64,000 nt of DNA from Rhodoferax sp. (GTDB lineage: Bacteria > Pseudomonadota > Gammaproteobacteria > Burkholderiales > Burkholderiaceae_C): positions 62,001-126,000 of the forward strand of contig NZ_JADMJN010000003.1 of the NCBI RefSeq assembly GCF_018780565.1, read 5' to 3'. The translations under genes were made by a program, and so were the position numbers. The notes under the pieces were generated by a model. The model worked only from the letters and a program-made list of their open reading frames with translations, searched no databases and had not been told where the DNA came from. Shown here piece after piece: positions 26,263-35,429 of the stretch. How positions within the stretch are numbered: position 1 is the stretch's first letter; each line of letters begins with the position of its first letter.

Positions 26263-27206
26263 CACTGCTTAAACCAGCCCTGCAATGGATGTCGCCCAGT
26301 GGCCCTCGCGCGAAGCTGTCGGTGCTTATCTTTCATCGGGTGTTGCCTGAGCCCGACAAGCTGTTTCCTGATGAAATGCACGCCCGTCGCTTTGATGCGT
26401 TGTGTGGCTGGTTGGCGTCGTGGTTCAATGTGCTACCGCTGGATCAGGCGGTCGCGCATCTTCAGACTGGCACTCTGCCAGCGCGGGCCGCCTGCATCAC
26501 CTTCGATGATGGCTATGCCGACAACTACCATGTGGCCATGCCCATTTTGAAGCGTCACGGGCTCACAGCGACTTTTTTCATTGCCACGGGGTTTTTGGAC
26601 GGCGGGCGAATGTGGAACGACACCATTGTGGAGTCTGTTCGTGCCTGTCAGCGGGAGATGCTGGATTTGTCACCTCTTGATTTAGGGCAACACGAACTTG
26701 ACACAATTGACGCCCGGCGAGCTACGATCGCCTCCCTTATTGATCAAATCAAGTATCGATCTGTTGAGGAGCGGATTAGCGCGACAGAACAAATTGCGCG
26801 TCTAGCCGCAGTGCAGTTACCTTGCGATTTGATGATGACCTCAAATGAAGTTAAAGCCATGCGTCAAGCGGGCATGCAGATTGGCGCGCACACGATGTCT
26901 CACCCTATTCTCGCTCGGCTCACTGAGGAGCAAGCTCGCATGGAAATTAGGGGAAGCAAGGCTTTTCTTGAGCAGTTATTGGGCGAGCGTATAGGTCTGT
27001 TTGCTTACCCCAACGGCAAACCACATGAAGACTACACGCCGCAGACAGTAGATATAGTTCGCAAAATCGGTTTTGATGCAGCAGTTAGCACGCAGTGGGG
27101 TGCTTCGGCCATGGACGAGGACTTGTTTCAGATCCGCCGTTTTACGCCGTGGGATACGACCAAGATGCGCTTTGGCGCCCGTTTGGTGGCTAATTTACGC
27201 AACTAA
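26259..27206 (+). CDS. Polysaccharide deacetylase (NodB family), second copy
   Basis: A 315-residue NodB deacetylase with TFDDGYADNYHVA (catalytic Asp pair), IGAHTMSHPILARLTEEQA (metal His pair) and LFAYPNGKPHEDY. It differs from the XrtA-type deacetylase at 13372 and fits the general YadE/PgaB-like group. No clear signal peptide. It ends the left + strand block; the next gene converges from the other strand after a 29-base gap with no terminator hairpin visible. Confidence 0.9.
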   Translation: MTLLKPALQWMSPSGPRAKLSVLIFHRVLPEPDKLFPDEMHARRFDALCGWLASWFNVLPLDQAVAHLQTGTLPARAACITFDDGYADNYHVAMPILKRHGLTATFFIATGFLDGGRMWNDTIVESVRACQREMLDLSPLDLGQHELDTIDARRATIASLIDQIKYRSVEERISATEQIARLAAVQLPCDLMMTSNEVKAMRQAGMQIGAHTMSHPILARLTEEQARMEIRGSKAFLEQLLGERIGLFAYPNGKPHEDYTPQTVDIVRKIGFDAAVSTQWGASAMDEDLFQIRRFTPWDTTKMRFGARLVANLRN

Positions 27207-27235
27207 TTGACCTTGAATTTGACGAAGCCGCGTAC

Positions 27236-28909
27236 CTATCCGGGCATCGTGAACTCTGGCGCCTTGGCCGCCAGCCATTGCTCCAGCATCATCAGGATCC
27301 ATACCATTTCGCCGTAATAGCCGGGGTGCTCGGGTAGGCGCTGCGTTAGCAGAGTCTGTACAAAATCTGCGCGCACCACCCCGCGACGGGCCAGGCTATT
27401 CAGAGATTCGGTGGCCAAAGCCTTCAGGGCTGGATGACCGTTGGCCCAGACGCCAAACGGCAGGCCAAACCCTTGTTTTTTCTTGGTCAAAATCTCATCC
27501 GGCAGAAAGCCACGCAGTGCCTCCTTGAAGAACCAGCGCAGCTTGAACCCTTTCAGCTTGTAAGCCGTAGGCAGCTTCAAAGAGAAGGCCAGCAACTGGT
27601 CATCCAGCATCGGAAAGCCAACCCCCACACCTGCCAACGCAGTGGTGCCCACCACCTTGGGCAGATCGCAGTCCGCCAGTGTGTAGCGCCAATCAAAGGC
27701 CAGCATCCGGTTTACCAGGCTGTCAGCGTGCGCTTCATTCCAAACGCCGCGTTGTTGGTGTGCGGGGTCTTGCTGGTCAACTTGTGCCAGCAATTGGGGT
27801 GTCAGCATATCTTCAACACCCAGTCGGAACAGCAGGTTGTAGGTCATCAGGCGGTCTGGCATGGGTACCTTTGCCTGGTTCACATAGCTGGCGGCCTTTT
27901 TTACCAATGGAATCTTGTCCATGATCGACAAGCTTGAAACGGGTTCCATCAGCCCGCTGCGCAAGGCGCCTGGAACGCTTTCATACCAGCCAAAGACCTT
28001 TTGCTTGGCATAGCGGGTGTTGCCGCCAAACAGTTCATCCCCCCCGTCGCCAGCCAATATTTTGCTGACGCCGTCCTCTCGAGCCATCTTTGCGCAGTAA
28101 TAGGCGGGCAGAGCAGATGAATTGCCAAAAGGCTGGTCATAAGATGCGGCCACGTCAGCAATGCTTTTGACCAAGTCGTCGGGCGTTACGTAGTACTCGT
28201 GATGCTCGGTCTTGAAGTGCCTGGCTGCGAGACGGGCATATTCCATCTCGTCATAGCCTTGTGCATCAAAGCCAATCGAATAGGTTGCTGCCGTCTTGCC
28301 ACTGGCAAGGCCCAGCATGCCTGCTACGGTGGAGCTATCCGTGCCGCCGCTCAAAAAGCAGGCTGGTTTGCTGCCATCCAGCTGCGTGGCCACTGCATTT
28401 TTCAGAAGCTGTCTGAACTCATCCTTCAGTGTCGCAAACGACGGATCGCGCTGCTCTTCAAAAGTGGGTACCCAGTAGGGCTCCACAGTAAGTGTGCCGT
28501 TTTCGAACACTGCGCAGTGCCCTGGCGGCAGGCGGTAAATACCCTTGTAGATGGTGCGCGGTGACGGGATGACGTGAAAGTACAGGTAATCGAAAATCGC
28601 CTGTGGGTCGATCGCTGTGCCCGTGTCAGCCAATTCATCGGCCCGAGCAGCGAACCGCAACTTGCCCTGATCCACGCGATAGCACAGTGTACGGATGGCA
28701 AAACGATCTACAGCCAGAAACGTGCGACCGTTACCGTCGCGCAATCCCACCGCAAAGTCGCCAGATACGCCGCTTGCCGCTCGCATTCCATGGGCAATCC
28801 ATGCCTCGCGCCAGGCTGCCGGTGCACCTTTTTCAGTCGCCATGCCGGATAGACGAGTATCGGAAAACCGGGGTGATCCCAGTGCCAGCGAAGAATCCTG
28901 ATCAGACAT
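27236..28909 (-). CDS. Asparagine synthetase-like protein lacking the glutaminase Cys
   Basis: A 557-residue protein (start ATG 28909; a TTG at 28921 adds four residues). The synthetase half is intact: FLSGGTDSSTVAGML (PP-loop) and KILAGDGGDELFGGNTRYA. The N-terminal half keeps the later part of the glutaminase fold (VSGDFAVGL, DRFAIRTLCYR) but lacks the MCGI start and has a shortened first 50 residues, so glutamine hydrolysis is probably lost. It may use free ammonia or another nucleophile, like beta-lactam synthetases, to make an amide on a sugar acid. It follows the beta-helix gene by 35 bases on the same strand. Confidence 0.87.
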   Translation of the reverse strand: MSDQDSSLALGSPRFSDTRLSGMATEKGAPAAWREAWIAHGMRAASGVSGDFAVGLRDGNGRTFLAVDRFAIRTLCYRVDQGKLRFAARADELADTGTAIDPQAIFDYLYFHVIPSPRTIYKGIYRLPPGHCAVFENGTLTVEPYWVPTFEEQRDPSFATLKDEFRQLLKNAVATQLDGSKPACFLSGGTDSSTVAGMLGLASGKTAATYSIGFDAQGYDEMEYARLAARHFKTEHHEYYVTPDDLVKSIADVAASYDQPFGNSSALPAYYCAKMAREDGVSKILAGDGGDELFGGNTRYAKQKVFGWYESVPGALRSGLMEPVSSLSIMDKIPLVKKAASYVNQAKVPMPDRLMTYNLLFRLGVEDMLTPQLLAQVDQQDPAHQQRGVWNEAHADSLVNRMLAFDWRYTLADCDLPKVVGTTALAGVGVGFPMLDDQLLAFSLKLPTAYKLKGFKLRWFFKEALRGFLPDEILTKKKQGFGLPFGVWANGHPALKALATESLNSLARRGVVRADFVQTLLTQRLPEHPGYYGEMVWILMMLEQWLAAKAPEFTMPG

Positions 28910-28944
28910 GTGGATGGTCAATCGAAAGAAGAGTGTGAATTGAA

Positions 28945-30147
28945 CTACTTGAGGCTTTGAAGCGCACCAGGGTGGCGGGCTGGGCTACTCAGTCTCGTAA
29001 CCTTGCGGGGATGAATGTACTCGCTGTCGGGGGTTAAAACCTGTCCATTGGCAAGGCCTGAATCCTGGATTTTCCCCAGTAGCCTGGAATTGCGTTTGAG
29101 CCGGTAATCTTCACGTGCAGCCAGTTCGAACTCATCCCAGTCTGCGTTGAAGTTGTTTCTGTATTCACCGGGTCCTGCAGCGTCAAGCTGCCCCTTGCCC
29201 ACCAGCAGATTATTCACCGCCTTAACAAGCACGCTGCCAGGTTTGATGCGCAGAAAAACGCCGCCATGAGGTCGGTTGTCCACCAATGTGTTGTTGATCA
29301 GGTAGAGCTCATTCTTGGGCCATTTGTAGCCCTCAGCCCCATAAGCCACAAGGTGCGGATTCTCGGTTTGTGAGCTCTGCTGGATGATGTTGCCCACAAC
29401 GTAGGCGATGCCGCCCGTTGGAAATTCCATCTCGTAGCTTGCACGTCCCCCAGTCTCGTCGGTCAGCCTGTTGTACTGGATAAGGTTTACTGCCGCCCGG
29501 CTTTTGAGCAGGTGCCCGACCTTGGCGTGGTGAAAGTAACTGCCCGTTACTGTCAACCGGGCGATTTCGCCTACATACAAGTTGTGGCTTTGGCCGTCTC
29601 CATGGCCGTTATAGCCAAATTCGCTATTGATGATTTCCAGTTCTGCCTGTGAGTTGCCGCCAGTCAGGATGCCATTTTGATTGTCGGTAAAGGTGCAGTC
29701 ACGAACGGTCAGGATGCCTTTTTCAAGCCGGATTCCCGCACCGTTTTTGTCCGCCACCCGTGTGCCGGAAAAGTCAAAGCCCTCTACCGTCATGCGCCCA
29801 CCCCGGAGGACCCAAATGCCTTTGCCCTCGGCCGCCATGCCGCTGGCTATCAGTCGTACCCGGCCTCCGATGGCGCGCAATGTAATGTTGTCCTTGGTCC
29901 AAACTGCAATGTCACCCCGATAGTCGCCTGCATCGACTTCAAAAGTATCCCCGTCCTTCGCCATGGCTGCTGCTACTGCTATTGATTTAATAGCGTGACT
30001 GGGGCCCACGCGAATGGCGGTCTGGGCCTGACTCGTTCCAACAAGACTGGTCAATGCAATGGCCATTAAGCAATTGACCAATTGCCGACGATTGCTCAAG
30101 GCATGCAATCGCCATGGCTTGAGAAGGGCTCTGGGAAAAAACAGCAT
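28945..30147 (-). CDS. Secreted right-handed parallel beta-helix protein
   Basis: A 400-residue protein. N-terminal export signal: basic stretch WRLHALSNRR, hydrophobic MAIALTSLVG, probable cleavage after SQA near residue 42. I start at ATG 30147; the frame allows TTG 30168. The body has pectate-lyase-like coil repeats (MTVEGFDFSGTRV, LTVRDCTFTDNQNGILTGG, LEIINSEFGYNG, LTVTGSYFHHAKVGH, LYLINNTLVDN). Such folds are found in polysaccharide lyases and epimerases, so it may trim or remodel the polymer in the periplasm; no catalytic set is certain. Confidence 0.82.
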   Translation of the reverse strand: MLFFPRALLKPWRLHALSNRRQLVNCLMAIALTSLVGTSQAQTAIRVGPSHAIKSIAVAAAMAKDGDTFEVDAGDYRGDIAVWTKDNITLRAIGGRVRLIASGMAAEGKGIWVLRGGRMTVEGFDFSGTRVADKNGAGIRLEKGILTVRDCTFTDNQNGILTGGNSQAELEIINSEFGYNGHGDGQSHNLYVGEIARLTVTGSYFHHAKVGHLLKSRAAVNLIQYNRLTDETGGRASYEMEFPTGGIAYVVGNIIQQSSQTENPHLVAYGAEGYKWPKNELYLINNTLVDNRPHGGVFLRIKPGSVLVKAVNNLLVGKGQLDAAGPGEYRNNFNADWDEFELAAREDYRLKRNSRLLGKIQDSGLANGQVLTPDSEYIHPRKVTRLSSPARHPGALQSLK

Positions 30148-30322
30148 GATAGGCCAATGGATGGTCAATATGCGTCGAATTGTATCGGCCGCTCAAGTAC
30201 GCGGGCTCTGCAATAGAATACTCTAGGCTTACCCCGCCTGCCTGGGCGCCAAACACTTTGGCGTATTTCGTTACACGCATTATTCGTAAGAGCACACAAA
30301 AAAATAAAGACAAGAGGCACGC

Positions 30323-31597
30323 GTGAAACGAGTTCTGATGATCGCCTATCATTTTCCGCCGTTGTCTGGCAGCAGCGGCATACAGCGTACCCTGCGTTTT
30401 GTTCAGCATTTGCCATCCCTCGGCTGGCAGCCGTTGGTGTTAAGTGCCAGTCTGTTGGCGTATGAAAAAACCAGTGGTGATTTGCTCGCAGATGTGCCGA
30501 CCGGTACCGTCGTTCGGCGGGCTTTTGCGTTGGATACTGCGCGCCATCTGCAGATTGGCGGGCGCTATATGGCCTGGATGGCCCGGCCTGACCGCTGGAT
30601 CAGTTGGAAGTTTGATGCTATTCGCCAGGGTCTCAAGCTGATTGGGGAGTTCAAGCCAGATGCAATCTGGTCCACCTACCCGATAGCCACGGCGCATGTG
30701 ATTGCTTCTGCATTGCATGGCAAGACGGGTATTCCATGGATTGCGGATTTTCGCGATCCCATGGCGCAAGAAGGTTATCCGACTGATCCGAAAACCTGGA
30801 AAATTTTCCAGCAAATTGAAGCTGATGCGACGGAGCGCGCGCGGTACTGTGTATTTACGGCACCCGGTGCAGCACGTGATTATCAGCACCGTTATCCAGA
30901 TGCAGCCGACCGAATGGTGGTGATGGAAAACGGTTATGACGAGGAAAGTTTCACCTTTGCAGCGCCACCACGAGATGCTGATGGCAATCAAGCCAAAGGC
31001 CCGCGCCCGTTGGTTATGCTACATAGTGGCATCGTGTACCCTTCAGAACGAGACCCAACTCAATTTTTTGAGGCGCTGGGGCGATTAAAGAGCGCTGGCA
31101 TGTTGGCCCCCGATGATTTGCGTATTCGCTTTCGCGCGTCAGTGCATGATGATATTTTGCTGAAATTGGCGCAAGACCACGGAGCGCTTGATTTCATCGA
31201 AGTGTGTCCGGCCATTCCTTATCGTGAGGCCCTGGCGGAAATGATGGACGTTGACGCTTTGCTGGTCATGCAGGCGGACAATTGCAATGCTCAGATTCCG
31301 GCCAAAATTTATGAGTACCTGCGTGCTGGCAAGCCTATTCTTGGATTGACTGACCCAGACGGGGATACCGCTGGCGCCTTGCACAGGGCTGGATTGCATG
31401 ACATCGCGCGTCTTGACTCTGCCGATGAGATCGCTCGCTTGTTGCCTGAGTTTGTGGGGAGCTGCCGTCGGGGCAGGGCGGCACTTCCGCATTGGCCGGC
31501 TGTTAAGCAGGCGTCAAGACGCGAACGTTCAATGGCCTTGGCGGCATTGCTTGAACAGGCAAGCTTGTCCCGTAGCGTTGCAGCCAACCCGAACTGA
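30323..31597 (+). CDS. Family-4-like glycosyltransferase
   Basis: A 424-residue GT-B protein starting at GTG with AAGAGG five bases upstream. The N-terminus VLMIAYHFPPLSGSSGIQRTLRFVQHL is the usual GT4 acceptor-domain start; later come WIADFRDPMAQEGYP, VVMENGYDEESF, LHSGIVYPSERDP and IPAKIYEYLRAGKPILGLTD. Divergent from the beta-helix gene across 175 bases, where I find no consensus promoter. It opens a second + strand run of assembly genes. Confidence 0.88.
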   Translation: MKRVLMIAYHFPPLSGSSGIQRTLRFVQHLPSLGWQPLVLSASLLAYEKTSGDLLADVPTGTVVRRAFALDTARHLQIGGRYMAWMARPDRWISWKFDAIRQGLKLIGEFKPDAIWSTYPIATAHVIASALHGKTGIPWIADFRDPMAQEGYPTDPKTWKIFQQIEADATERARYCVFTAPGAARDYQHRYPDAADRMVVMENGYDEESFTFAAPPRDADGNQAKGPRPLVMLHSGIVYPSERDPTQFFEALGRLKSAGMLAPDDLRIRFRASVHDDILLKLAQDHGALDFIEVCPAIPYREALAEMMDVDALLVMQADNCNAQIPAKIYEYLRAGKPILGLTDPDGDTAGALHRAGLHDIARLDSADEIARLLPEFVGSCRRGRAALPHWPAVKQASRRERSMALAALLEQASLSRSVAANPN

Positions 31598-31602
31598 ACT
31601 CA

Positions 31603-33045
31603 ATGTCCACCCGTAACTCACTTTTTTATTCCTTTTTGGATCGTTATGCGAGTCTGGTGATCACGGTAGTCTCCTCCATGGTGATCGCACGCCTGCTGAC
31701 CCCCGCCGAGATTGGCGTGTTTTCGGTCACCATGGTGTTGTTGATGTTTGTCAACACGGTCCGCGATATGGGTGCCGGTCAGTACCTGGTGCAGGAGCGG
31801 GAACTCACTACGGAACGCATCCGGGCCGTGTGGGCTGTTCAGCTGGGTCTGGGGGTAGGGCTTGCCTGTGTGGTATTGCTGGCCAGCTACCCCGTAGCGG
31901 TGTTTTACAAAGAGCCGCGCATGCAGGGCATCATGGTAGTGGTTGCCTTGAACTACGCCGTGAATCCCTTTGGGTCACTCACCAATGCCTGGCTGGCGCG
32001 GGAGATGCGCTTTCAGAGTCTTGCGCTGATGCGATTTGCATCTGTACTGAGTGGTGCACTGGTAGCCGCGTGGCTGGCCTGGAAGGATTTTGGCCCCATC
32101 AGTCTGGCTTTTGGTTCACTGACTTCAACGGTGGTCAATGCGCTGGTAGCCATCTACTTTCGGCCAAAGTTCTTTCCATGGTTGCCGGGGGTGGGTGAAA
32201 TCAAGCGAGTTTTGACATTTGGTTCCAAGCTCACCGGTAGCACATTTGTATCGGTTATGTCGAATAGCGCCCCGGAATTGTTGCTTGGAAAGCTGCAGAA
32301 CCTTACCGCGGTTGGCCTGTACTCGCGTTCTACCGGCCTCGTGAACATGTTTTACCGGCTTTTTGTGGATGCCGTTAGCAGTGTGTGCCTGCCCTGGTTT
32401 GCCAGGCAGTCTCGTGCAGGGGAAAGTATTGTCGACCCCTTTCTCAAGGCCACAGCTTATGTCACTGCATTTGGATGGTCCTTTTGTCTCGTGGTGATTT
32501 GTCTTGCGCACCCAATTGTGCGGACCATGTACGGTCATCAATGGGACCAGTCCGTTGATTTGGCTCGCTTGCTGGCAGTAGCCATTGCGCTCAATGTGCC
32601 CGCAGCACTTTGTGGTCCTGCCCTTTTGTCGTCTGGCGCAGTGACCGTTATAGCCCGTGCGACCATTGTGAGTGCGATCCTGAACGTGGGTTTTGTTGCC
32701 TTGGGAGCCTCACAAGGCCTTATTGCATTGTGTATTGCCGTGATTGTGTCTGCAACACTGACTGCTTTTATCTGGCTGCGCGCATTGTCCAAGCACATCG
32801 ACATGCCGATGTCAGGGCTGTTGCGTAACCTGCGCAAAAGTGCTGCGGTTGCCTTGTTGGCAGGAATTGGCCCAGTGCTGGCTCTATGGATTTACGGACC
32901 TTACCCGGACGTCTTGGTGATGCCCTTGGTTATAGGGGGGGCAGGTGGATTGACTGGATTTTTGGTTGGTATCATGATTTTTCACCATCCGCTGGAAGAA
33001 GAAATCGTGGCCGTCTGGGCAAAGATAAAGCAGTCGACCCTGTAA
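31603..33045 (+). CDS. Wzx-like lipid-linked oligosaccharide flippase
   Basis: A 480-residue polytopic protein of the MOP/polysaccharide transporter superfamily with about 12-14 hydrophobic helices. It starts NSLFYSFLDRYASLVITVVSSMVIARLLTPAEIGVFS-type (helix 1 and the conserved RLLTPAEIG turn). It would move the undecaprenyl-linked repeat unit to the periplasmic face. This is the only flippase in the window, so it is probably the one used by the locus. Six bases after the preceding glycosyltransferase. Confidence 0.92.
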   Translation: MSTRNSLFYSFLDRYASLVITVVSSMVIARLLTPAEIGVFSVTMVLLMFVNTVRDMGAGQYLVQERELTTERIRAVWAVQLGLGVGLACVVLLASYPVAVFYKEPRMQGIMVVVALNYAVNPFGSLTNAWLAREMRFQSLALMRFASVLSGALVAAWLAWKDFGPISLAFGSLTSTVVNALVAIYFRPKFFPWLPGVGEIKRVLTFGSKLTGSTFVSVMSNSAPELLLGKLQNLTAVGLYSRSTGLVNMFYRLFVDAVSSVCLPWFARQSRAGESIVDPFLKATAYVTAFGWSFCLVVICLAHPIVRTMYGHQWDQSVDLARLLAVAIALNVPAALCGPALLSSGAVTVIARATIVSAILNVGFVALGASQGLIALCIAVIVSATLTAFIWLRALSKHIDMPMSGLLRNLRKSAAVALLAGIGPVLALWIYGPYPDVLVMPLVIGGAGGLTGFLVGIMIFHHPLEEEIVAVWAKIKQSTL

Positions 33046-33157
33046 GCAGGTCAAGAGGTACGCACTTTCAAGTGACGCCTTTGCGCCCGCCCTAAAAATC
33101 GTTCATTGGGAGAAACTATTTGGCTATCATGCAAGTCACCCGACTCCGGATTGGCTG

Positions 33158-34300
33158 ATGGGCACCGGCAAAACATTGGTGCCGCGCGTTCGTTGGGTCG
33201 TTCCCATCGTTAACCCGCGTCGTGCTAGCCTGCGGTATCGTTGTTTGTACCCGATGCAGGAGCTTCTGCGCCGCGGTCGGGGCGTTGGCATCTGGCAGGA
33301 CGGTGAAGGAGTCGATGCCGCTTTGACCCTTGTATTTGATGCGTGGACGCTCTTTTCTACAACTAACTCCTCCGCCACTGCCGAGGCCCTTATTGAATTG
33401 GCCGAGGTCGCAAGGGCAAAAGGTGCCCGCATTGTCCTGGACAATTGCGACAACCAGTTTGCGAATGTCAGTGAGTCGTCCGAGTGGCGCCATGGCCTTG
33501 ACCTTCTACGTCGGCTGGGTACTGCCGCGGACGTGATCGTCAGCTGCTCGCAGGCATTGTCTGACGCCATGCAAGCGAACATCGGTAGCCGAGCCCTGCA
33601 TGTTGTGATCGACGACCCCATTGAGGAAAAGATTGCGTACCCTGGCGATACGTTTCTCAAGTCGCTGCTGAGCCCACGACAAAAGCAGGCCTGGCTTCTT
33701 TTGATGCAGCATCGCCTGTCCCTGGCTGGCGATCATCTTGCTGGCCGCACGCCGCTGATCTGGTTTGGCAGTCATGGCAATGGGTTCTCACCTGGCGGCA
33801 TGAGTGACATCTTGCCTCTGCGTCCGGTACTTGAACGGGTGGCCGAGTCACACCCCTTGTCGCTCACCATCATCAGCAATCAGCGTAAAAAGTTCGATGC
33901 CCATTTTCAAGGTTGGCGCATCCCGACGCACTACCTTGAATGGGATCGCGTTACATTTTTGAGGGCGTTGAAGATGCATGCAATCTCCATCATCCCCTCG
34001 GTCGACAATGCTTTTACTCGCTGCAAGAGCAGCAATCGCCTGACGTTGTCTATCCATCACGGATTGTCAGTGGTTGCCGATCCCATCCCCAGTTACCAAG
34101 CCTACGCCGATGTTGCCCGAATCGGAGACTGGGAAAATAGCCTGCGCTCTTTGCTGGCCGATGCAAATAGTCGAAAGTTGGATCTTGCCCGGTGTCAGCG
34201 CATCGTTCGCGAAAGAAACAGTCTTGGCCGTATTGCTGACTGTTGGGATGGTCTGCTTTTCCCAGCCTTGTCGGCGCAAACTGTGGGTGCTGTCCCTTGA
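33158..34300 (+). CDS. GT-B-like glycosyltransferase, family not resolved
   Basis: A 380-residue protein with an N-terminal Rossmann-like half (VRWVVPIVNPRRASLRYRCLYP, ARIVLDNCDNQF, ADVIVSCSQAL) and a C-terminal donor-like half (LIWFGSHGNGFSPGG, LSLTIISNQRKKF, ISIIPSVDNAFTRCKSSNRLTLSIHHGLSVVAD). This resembles glycosyltransferases of mixed capsule loci; no defined family is evident. The TGA stop overlaps a TTG start of the next gene, suggesting coupling. Confidence 0.7.
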   Translation: MGTGKTLVPRVRWVVPIVNPRRASLRYRCLYPMQELLRRGRGVGIWQDGEGVDAALTLVFDAWTLFSTTNSSATAEALIELAEVARAKGARIVLDNCDNQFANVSESSEWRHGLDLLRRLGTAADVIVSCSQALSDAMQANIGSRALHVVIDDPIEEKIAYPGDTFLKSLLSPRQKQAWLLLMQHRLSLAGDHLAGRTPLIWFGSHGNGFSPGGMSDILPLRPVLERVAESHPLSLTIISNQRKKFDAHFQGWRIPTHYLEWDRVTFLRALKMHAISIIPSVDNAFTRCKSSNRLTLSIHHGLSVVADPIPSYQAYADVARIGDWENSLRSLLADANSRKLDLARCQRIVRERNSLGRIADCWDGLLFPALSAQTVGAVP

Positions 34301-35400
34301 ACAAACTTACTTCGGTGTATCTGGATCTGGTGCGATTTTCGGCTGCGGTGATCGTGCTGCTTGTTCATGCCCGCTACGAACGCTTCACCAGCGGTTGGCT
34401 TTCGCCGCTGAAGAATTATGGCAATGACGCCGTGATAGTGTTTTTCGTGCTGTCCGGATTCGTGATCGCCTACTGTGTCGATCAGAAGGAGAAGAACTTC
34501 GCAGACTATGCGGTCAGCCGCCTGTCACGTTTGTATTCCGTGGTGCTCCCGGCACTGCTGCTGACGCTTGTACTCGACATATGGGGTTATGCCGTCGATC
34601 CATCGATCTACGTCGCATCATGGTTCGATCAGCCGGTGCTGCGGTTTGCCACCAATCTCGTGTTTGTCAATCAACTGTGGTTCGCGGATATCGGCGCATT
34701 TTCGAATGCGCCTTTCTGGTCGTTGGGCTATGAGTTCTGGTATTACGTCATTTTCGGTGTTGTAGCCTTCTCGACGGGACGCAAGAGAGCTTTTCTGCTG
34801 GCGATCGTTTGCGCAATCATGGGCCCAAAAATATTGCTTTTGCTGCCCGTATGGTGGATGGGTGCGTGGGCCTATTCCGTAACCAAAGAGCGCACCTTCT
34901 CACTGACGGCAAGCTGGGTTCTTTTTGGCGGCAGCATTTTGATGTACGTCGTCTTGAGGGCTGTCGATCTTCCGCTGCGTTTGAGCTGGAGAACTGCCGA
35001 GTTCCTGGGGCCTGATTTTTATGAGCATGCGCTTGCGGAATCCCGAAACTTTCTATTCGCATACATAGCTGGCGCGCTGGTAACCATCAACTTTATTGGT
35101 TTCAGTTCCCTCAGCAATTACATTGGGTGGAAGAAAATTCCGCTGGAACGCGTGATCCGTTTCCTTGCCAGCTACACATTTACTTTGTACCTTTTGCACC
35201 AGCCGCTGCTCAATTTTTTTGCAGCGCTTTTGCATAACAATCCCAACACGCTGCGCGACCAGGTGCTGTTGATGGCGCTCACCCTGGTCGCGGTGCTTGT
35301 GATCGGTGAATTCACAGAACACAAAAAAGCGTGGTGGAAGGGTGTGTTCGATAAACTTGTCAAACGCGAAATTTCATTCGTGCCGAATGCCTCAAGATAG
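34297..35400 (+). CDS. Acyltransferase 3 family membrane protein (OafA-like)
   Basis: A 367-residue integral membrane O-acyltransferase with about ten helices. The conserved N-terminal block reads YLDLVRFSAAVIVLLVHARYERF, then VIVFFVLSGFVIAYC and FWSLGYEFWYYVIF. It would acetylate or otherwise acylate a sugar of the repeat unit. I choose TTG 34297, which overlaps the previous stop as TTGA; GTG 34315 is an alternative, while the frame back to 34243 lies within the preceding gene. A second such enzyme is at 53133. Confidence 0.85.
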   Translation: MNKLTSVYLDLVRFSAAVIVLLVHARYERFTSGWLSPLKNYGNDAVIVFFVLSGFVIAYCVDQKEKNFADYAVSRLSRLYSVVLPALLLTLVLDIWGYAVDPSIYVASWFDQPVLRFATNLVFVNQLWFADIGAFSNAPFWSLGYEFWYYVIFGVVAFSTGRKRAFLLAIVCAIMGPKILLLLPVWWMGAWAYSVTKERTFSLTASWVLFGGSILMYVVLRAVDLPLRLSWRTAEFLGPDFYEHALAESRNFLFAYIAGALVTINFIGFSSLSNYIGWKKIPLERVIRFLASYTFTLYLLHQPLLNFFAALLHNNPNTLRDQVLLMALTLVAVLVIGEFTEHKKAWWKGVFDKLVKREISFVPNASR

Positions 35401-35429
35401 CCTTTGTGCGTATGTCCCAACTCGGTTAT

